From an uncultured Alistipes sp. (lineage in GTDB: Bacteria > Bacteroidota > Bacteroidia > Bacteroidales > Rikenellaceae), in assembly GCA_900549685.1 (NCBI GenBank), contig UROX01000034.1, positions 1 through 18,985 of the forward strand: 18,985 bases of DNA. Direction: 5' to 3'. Shown piece after piece: positions 15,065 through 18,985 of the stretch. Both the position numbers and the translations under genes were made by a program. The notes below the pieces were generated by a model. The model saw only the letters and a list, made by a program, of their open reading frames with translations. It made no database searches and had not been told where the DNA came from. Each line of letters starts with the position of its first letter. Within the stretch, counting starts at the first letter, position 1.

Positions 15065-15125
15065 GGGATGAGAGCCGCAGCAAGGTCGTATTCCCCCGTA
15101 ATGTAAAACACACAGAGAAAAGACA

Positions 15126-16430
15126 ATGAGCAAAATAGGACTGATTATCGGACGAGAGTTCAACCAACGGGTGCGCAAACGCAGCTTCATCCTGACCACC
15201 GTGCTCACGCCGTTGCTGCTGATCGGGCTGATGGTGGCCCCCGCGCTGATCATGCAGATGAAAAGCGACAAGACCAAAACGATCGCCGTCATCGACCGCA
15301 GCGGAGTCGTCGAGGACGGACTCCGGAGCGACAACGCCGTGCAGTTCGTCCGTACCGACAAAGACGAGGAAGCCCTGCGCCGCAACGAAGACGGACTCTA
15401 CGGATTCCTCGTCATCGGACAGGACGTCGTGGACAATCCCCGGAACATCCAGCTTTACACGTTCGAAGCCTCCACGCTCGACCTGGAAAACGGAATCGCC
15501 GCCCAGATCAAGCGGATCGTCGAGGAAGAGAAACTCCGGGCCTACGCCATCGACGATCTGCCCCGCATCATGCAGGCCATCGAGACCGAAATATCGCTGC
15601 AAGCCTTCCAACTCAGCGAAACGGGCGAAGAGAAAGCCAGCTCCAGCATACTGTCGATGGCCTCGGCCTACATTTTCGGCTTTCTGATCTACATGTTCGT
15701 CTTCATGTACGGAGCGATGGTCATGCACGGCGTGGTGGAGGAAAAAAGTTCCAAAGTGCTCGAAGTCATCGTCTCGTCCGTCAAACCGTTCGAACTGATG
15801 CTCGGCAAGATTCTGGGTATCGCCTCGGTGGCCGTCGTGCAGTTCCTCATCTGGATGGTCCTGATCTTCGTGCTCGGCACCGCCGCCCTGCAAATGATTT
15901 CGGGCGACATGCTGGCACAGGGCGCCTCGATGGCCGGCGACATGCCGCAGCAGTTCGGCGGCATGGACCCCGAATCGGTCGCCGCGCTGAGGAGCGTCAC
16001 CGATCCGGCTTTCCTGCTGAGGATTTTCGGCGGGTTCATCGTCTACTTCATCGGCGGCTACCTGCTCTATGCGGCGATGTTCGCAGCGATCGGCAGCGCG
16101 GTGGACAACGTGCAGGACACGCAGCAGCTCCAGATGCCGGTCACCATCCCGATGATCTTCGCGCTGATCGTTATGATGAACGTCATGCGCGAACCCAACA
16201 GCTCGCTGGCCGTATGGTGCAGCATGATCCCGTTCACCTCGCCCATCATTATGATGGCCCGCCTGCCCTACGGAGTCCCCGCATGGCAACTGGCCCTGTC
16301 GGTGGCCCTGCTTTACGCCAGTTTCGTCGCCATGGTGTGGACGGCCGGCAAGATCTACCGCGTGGGCATCTTCATGTACGGCAAGAAACCGGGATTCAAG
16401 GAACTCTGCAAATGGATCCGGTATAAATAA
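15126..16430 (+). CDS. ABC-2 type exporter permease, NatB-like
   Basis: This is the membrane partner of the preceding ATPase. The 434 residues begin with a short cytoplasmic REFNQRVRKRSFILTT segment, the usual NatB/YhaP start. Membrane helix 1 lies at about 22-43. A large extracytoplasmic domain follows (about 45-180, including TKTIAVIDRSGVV). Then come five further helices in 180-425, including AYIFGFLIYMFVFMYGAMVMHGVVEEKSSKVLEVIVSS. The VEEKSSKVLEVIVSSV stretch after helix 2 is a strong marker of ABC-2 membrane proteins. It shares a transcript with the ATPase and is followed by a strong intrinsic terminator at 16482-16520. Sodium or drug export is possible; the substrate is unknown. Confidence 0.92.
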   Translation: MSKIGLIIGREFNQRVRKRSFILTTVLTPLLLIGLMVAPALIMQMKSDKTKTIAVIDRSGVVEDGLRSDNAVQFVRTDKDEEALRRNEDGLYGFLVIGQDVVDNPRNIQLYTFEASTLDLENGIAAQIKRIVEEEKLRAYAIDDLPRIMQAIETEISLQAFQLSETGEEKASSSILSMASAYIFGFLIYMFVFMYGAMVMHGVVEEKSSKVLEVIVSSVKPFELMLGKILGIASVAVVQFLIWMVLIFVLGTAALQMISGDMLAQGASMAGDMPQQFGGMDPESVAALRSVTDPAFLLRIFGGFIVYFIGGYLLYAAMFAAIGSAVDNVQDTQQLQMPVTIPMIFALIVMMNVMREPNSSLAVWCSMIPFTSPIIMMARLPYGVPAWQLALSVALLYASFVAMVWTAGKIYRVGIFMYGKKPGFKELCKWIRYK

Positions 16431-16481
16431 TGCTCTGCGGACGGCTCCCGCGACGGACGCCGGTCGCAACCTTTTACGCTT

Positions 16482-16520
16482 CCGCCCTGCCACGGACAAC
16501 CGTGGCGGGGCGGATTCTTT
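16482..16520 (+). terminator. intrinsic terminator of the ABC exporter operon
   Basis: A 14-bp stem (16482-16495 with 16500-16513, one G-U pair) closes an ACAA tetraloop, and the bases after it read ATTCTTTTT. It lies 52 bases beyond the permease stop on the plus strand, the expected place for termination. The remaining spacer up to 16687 has no ORF. GACCTTTG at 16635-16642 is a one-mismatch -7 candidate for the kinase gene. Confidence 0.85.
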
Positions 16521-16687
16521 TTCGTTCCGACCGCCGACGCCCCGAAGGTACCGCGGCCCGGAAAATCGAGGACAAACGCTCTTTTCAGACAAAAACCGCT
16601 CGATTCGGAACAACTTTCTTTTTTCGGTTTTCCGGACCTTTGACACGTCGCCGGATATGATACCGGCAACGCCTCAATCCGACAGCC

Positions 16688-17455
16688 ATGAAAGTATCGA
16701 TCGCTCCCGGTTACGCCCGTTACGAGGCGCTCATTCGCTCGATCCCCGACCGTTTCGACCGGGAAGGAACCTATCTGCATCGGGGTAGAAACACGATCAA
16801 GGCATTCGTCTGCGACGGACAGACGCTGGTCGTAAAAAAGTACAAGACCCCCAACCCATTTAACCGGATCGCCTATACGTTTTTCCGCAAGGACAAGGCC
16901 CGGCGTGCCTTCGAGCATGCACAGGAACTGCAACGCAGGGGATTCGAAACGCCCGAAGCGGTGGCATGGCTCCGGATCGCCCGGGGCGGACTTTTCGCCG
17001 ACGGCTATTTCGTTTCGCTGTACTGCGACTATCTGTCGTTGTTCCCCGTGCTGAATCCGACGGACCCGAAACGGATGTTTACCGAGTACACACCGGTTTA
17101 CGACGCACTGATCCGCTTCATCGTTTCGCTGCACGAGGCAGGCGTACTGCACAAAGACCTCAACCAGACGAACATTCTCTATACCCCTGCGGCGGACGGC
17201 TTCCGTTTCGCACTGATCGACATCAACCGGATGGCATTCCGCAAAAAACTCTCCCGCCGACGCTGCCTGCTGAATCTCGACCGACTGGGCTGCGACCTCG
17301 ACGCATTTCTTTACCTCTCGCGCAACTATGCCCGTCTCAGGGGATGGGACCAGACCCGGGGCTTGCTGGCGAGCATCCTGGGCCGCAGGCTTTTCGAAAA
17401 GCGCCAGCAGGACAAAAAACGGTTGAAAAAGCGTCTGAAAAAAAGCAGGGAATGA
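16688..17455 (+). CDS. WaaP/KdkA-like lipopolysaccharide core kinase family protein
   Basis: The 255-residue protein has a protein-kinase-like fold of the Kdo/WaaP group. VVKKYK (K50/K51) is the probable ATP-binding lysine strand, FEHAQEL carries the pairing glutamate, VLHKDLNQTNIL (H155, D157, N162) is the catalytic loop, and LIDINRM (D178) is the metal-binding DFG equivalent. Family members phosphorylate Kdo or heptose in the lipopolysaccharide inner core on the cytoplasmic side of the inner membrane. The C-terminus is very basic (KKRLKKRLKKSRE), which could aid membrane binding. ATG 16688 is followed by sequence without a signal peptide, as expected. No LPS gene adjoins it, so the acceptor is inferred from the family only. 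Confidence 0.85.
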   Translation: MKVSIAPGYARYEALIRSIPDRFDREGTYLHRGRNTIKAFVCDGQTLVVKKYKTPNPFNRIAYTFFRKDKARRAFEHAQELQRRGFETPEAVAWLRIARGGLFADGYFVSLYCDYLSLFPVLNPTDPKRMFTEYTPVYDALIRFIVSLHEAGVLHKDLNQTNILYTPAADGFRFALIDINRMAFRKKLSRRRCLLNLDRLGCDLDAFLYLSRNYARLRGWDQTRGLLASILGRRLFEKRQQDKKRLKKRLKKSRE

Positions 17456-18652
17456 CTACCGCAGCTTGTTCCGCTCGAAATGAGGCGCCACGACGAACCG
17501 GAAATAGAGCGTCGCCGCAACCGTCAGACAGGCCCCCAGCAGATAAGCCTTGTCCAGCGTCCCGACCTGGACGATATACCCGCCCAGCAACAACCCGACG
17601 CCGATACCCGCATCCCACGCGGTCAGATAGGTCGAAGTGGCCGTTCCCCGCTTGTTGTTGGGTGCCAGATTGACGAACAGCGAATTGAAGGCGGGGAACA
17701 TCGTCCCGAAAGCCACGCCCAGCGACAAAGCCGTTCCGAAATACATCCACCGGCTCAACGACGAACTCCACGATGCGACCGGCGCACAGAACGATAGGGC
17801 GAAGAAACAGACGCAGGCCAGAGACATGCCCCAGAAGATGACCGTCGTCACACGTCCCTTGTCCACCTGCCGGCCCGAAAAGATACGCGATACGGCCATA
17901 CCGACGGCCATCAGCGTAAAGAAGACGCCCGAACCGGCCGTGATGCCGATCTGCCGGGCATACATCGCCACATAGGTCATCGTCATGCCGTACGGAATGG
18001 ACAGCAACAACAGATCGGCTCCGGCCGGAATCCCTTTGAGCAGGATGAACCGGTCCAGCGACACGGGTTCCCGCTTCACGGGCATCTTGACCGGCGTACG
18101 CACCAGCGAGGCCGCGACGAACCCGAGCGAACAGGAGGCCAGCGCACAGACGAAAATCACCCGGAACGAGTAGAAATCGTGCAGAAACAGCCCCGTCATG
18201 GGCCCCACCGCCATGGCGATGTTATTGGCCAGACCGTAATAGCCGATCCCCTCGCCCCGTCGCGACGAGGGCATGATGTCGATCACCACCGTATTGCCCG
18301 CCACCGTCACCATGCCGAACGACAGCCCGTGCACCACCCTGTAAACCATGAACAGCGTGAGCGTTCCGGCCGCGATATAGCCGACGAACACGGCCATGAA
18401 GACGAAATAGGCCAACAGATAGAGCGGTTTGCGGGCGAAGGTGTCGAGCAGATAACCCGAAAAGGGCCGTACCGACAACGCAGCCGCCGTATAGCACGAC
18501 AGGGCGATCCCCACGGTCGTTCCGCTCGCGCCGAACATCTCCGTCAGATAGAACGGCAACACCGGCATCAACAGATAGAATCCGAAGAACAACAGAAAAT
18601 TGGCCGCCAAAATACAACAGTAGCTCGGCGTGACCAGACGATCTTTACTCAT
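17456..18652 (-). CDS. MFS transporter, arabinose-efflux/drug exporter-like
   Basis: The 398-residue inner-membrane protein has about twelve hydrophobic helices, the normal major facilitator size. Helix 1 runs YCCILAANFLLFFGFYLLMPVL. The loop 2-3 motif A appears as GYLLDTFARKPL, a variant of GxLaDrxGrrxxl, and the repeat in the second half includes FSGRQVDKGR. RVVHGLSFGMVTVAGNTVV is typical of helix 4-5 in AraJ/YfcJ-like transporters, which expel sugars or drugs by proton antiport; no substrate can be named. ATG 18652 (MSKDRLVTPSYC) was chosen because the frame upstream to 18868 is low-complexity basic sequence with no family similarity and crosses a good -7 box. Its TAG stop touches the TGA of the convergent kinase gene with no spacer. 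Confidence 0.88.
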   Translation of the reverse strand: MSKDRLVTPSYCCILAANFLLFFGFYLLMPVLPFYLTEMFGASGTTVGIALSCYTAAALSVRPFSGYLLDTFARKPLYLLAYFVFMAVFVGYIAAGTLTLFMVYRVVHGLSFGMVTVAGNTVVIDIMPSSRRGEGIGYYGLANNIAMAVGPMTGLFLHDFYSFRVIFVCALASCSLGFVAASLVRTPVKMPVKREPVSLDRFILLKGIPAGADLLLLSIPYGMTMTYVAMYARQIGITAGSGVFFTLMAVGMAVSRIFSGRQVDKGRVTTVIFWGMSLACVCFFALSFCAPVASWSSSLSRWMYFGTALSLGVAFGTMFPAFNSLFVNLAPNNKRGTATSTYLTAWDAGIGVGLLLGGYIVQVGTLDKAYLLGACLTVAATLYFRFVVAPHFERNKLR

Positions 18653-18685
18653 ACTCGCTATGCTTGAAACGCCCGAATCGGTCTG

Positions 18686-18693
18686 CAAAGATA
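18686..18693 (-). promoter_or_regulatory. candidate -7 promoter box for the MFS transporter gene
   Basis: The minus strand reads TATCTTTG, an exact TAnnTTTG match, 33 bases upstream of the ATG at 18652. This would give a leader of about 25 bases. No clear -33 TTTG is present at the usual spacing. Confidence 0.45.
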
Positions 18694-18923
18694 CGCCGAT
18701 TCGGCGAAAATGTTCTTTCCCGCACGCATGTCTTTCCGGACCGAAGACCCGCGGCAGGCACGATGCCGCCATGCCCCGCATTGCCGCCGGATCTGCCCGG
18801 TCCGTGTTTGCGACCGGCCGCAAGGTTCGATATTTTCCGTTTTCGCCCTTTTCCGGAACACGGGACAAAAAAAATTTTAAAAATAATTTGTTTTTCAGCT
18901 CCGCCTCCCGACGACATATTGCA

Positions 18924-18944
18924 ACCGGATCGAGTCGATCCGGT
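18924..18944. repeat. 21-base palindrome with single-base centre
   Basis: ACCGGATCGA at 18924-18933 and TCGATCCGGT at 18935-18944 are perfect inverted copies around G18934. Odd-length dyads of this size often act as operators for dimeric regulators. As RNA it would form an 8-bp hairpin with a five-base loop followed by AACGATTTTC, a weak terminator. The flanking gene is outside the window. Confidence 0.55.
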
Positions 18945-18985
18945 AACGATTTTCCCGAAACTCTCCCCCGGAACTTACGATCTGC

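Larger units (their letters stand above)
18653..18985. other. 333-base intergenic region upstream of the MFS gene
   Basis: No convincing gene is present; the minus-strand frame that extends the MFS gene to 18868 looks non-coding. The region holds a -7 box for the MFS gene (18686-18693), a sharply AT-rich island (18866-18895) and a 21-base palindrome (18924-18944). A plus-strand gene beginning beyond the window edge could use the AT-rich island as its promoter. Confidence 0.5.

Noticed and set aside
18653..18868. N-terminal extension of the MFS protein by 72 residues
   Set aside because: The added sequence is basic and low in hydrophobicity, unlike any MFS N-terminus, and it crosses a good -7 box; ATG 18652 gives a normal 398-residue transporter.

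Overview
The window is a stretch of ordinary chromosome from a GC-rich Bacteroidetes, most likely a Rikenellaceae/Alistipes-type gut bacterium. This is inferred from three things. The order ftsX - DUF3098 - uppP - truB is typical of Bacteroidales. Promoter-like TAnnTTTG (-7) boxes lie in AT-rich spacers. The base composition is far too GC-rich for Bacteroides itself. No rRNA, tRNA, CRISPR array, insertion sequence, phage gene or plasmid function was seen. The protein-coding genes fill nearly the whole window.

Layout. (1) Positions 65-5257, minus strand: a tight run read in the order YfhO-like membrane protein, ftsX, DUF3098 small membrane protein, uppP, truB. These combine cell-envelope work (division, undecaprenyl carrier recycling) with tRNA modification. 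(2) 5323-6881, minus strand: a secreted calcineurin-type phosphoesterase and ispF (isoprenoid precursor synthesis, MEP pathway). (3) 6957-8411, plus strand: pepD, an M20C dipeptidase, divergent from ispF. (4) 8412-8637: a convergent spacer holding an elaborate nested inverted repeat with a UUCG-capped hairpin. (5) 8638-13972, minus strand: a probable five-gene operon read as manA, dCMP deaminase, DUF4435 (TOPRIM-like), serine O-acetyltransferase, LtaS-like sulfatase. (6) 13973-14140: a divergent promoter region. (7) 14141-16430, plus strand: a two-gene NatA/NatB-like ABC exporter ending in a strong intrinsic terminator. (8) 16688-17455, plus strand: a WaaP/Kdo-kinase-like protein, whose stop codon directly abuts that of a convergent MFS transporter (17456-18652, minus). 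(9) 18653-18985: a spacer with an AT-rich island and a 21-bp near-perfect palindrome.

The most striking observation is technical. Positions 1651-1679 are, on the minus strand, an exact 29-nt match to the Illumina P5 flow-cell adapter as I know it. It sits in frame inside the DUF3098 gene, where it encodes NDTATTEIYT in place of the expected second membrane helix. The genome sequence at that point is therefore probably an assembly or library artefact. Biologically, the best candidates for follow-up are the solitary DUF4435 protein and the nested hairpin at 8456-8551. The DUF4435 family is known from AriB, the effector of the PARIS anti-phage system. I see no convincing new multi-gene system in this window.
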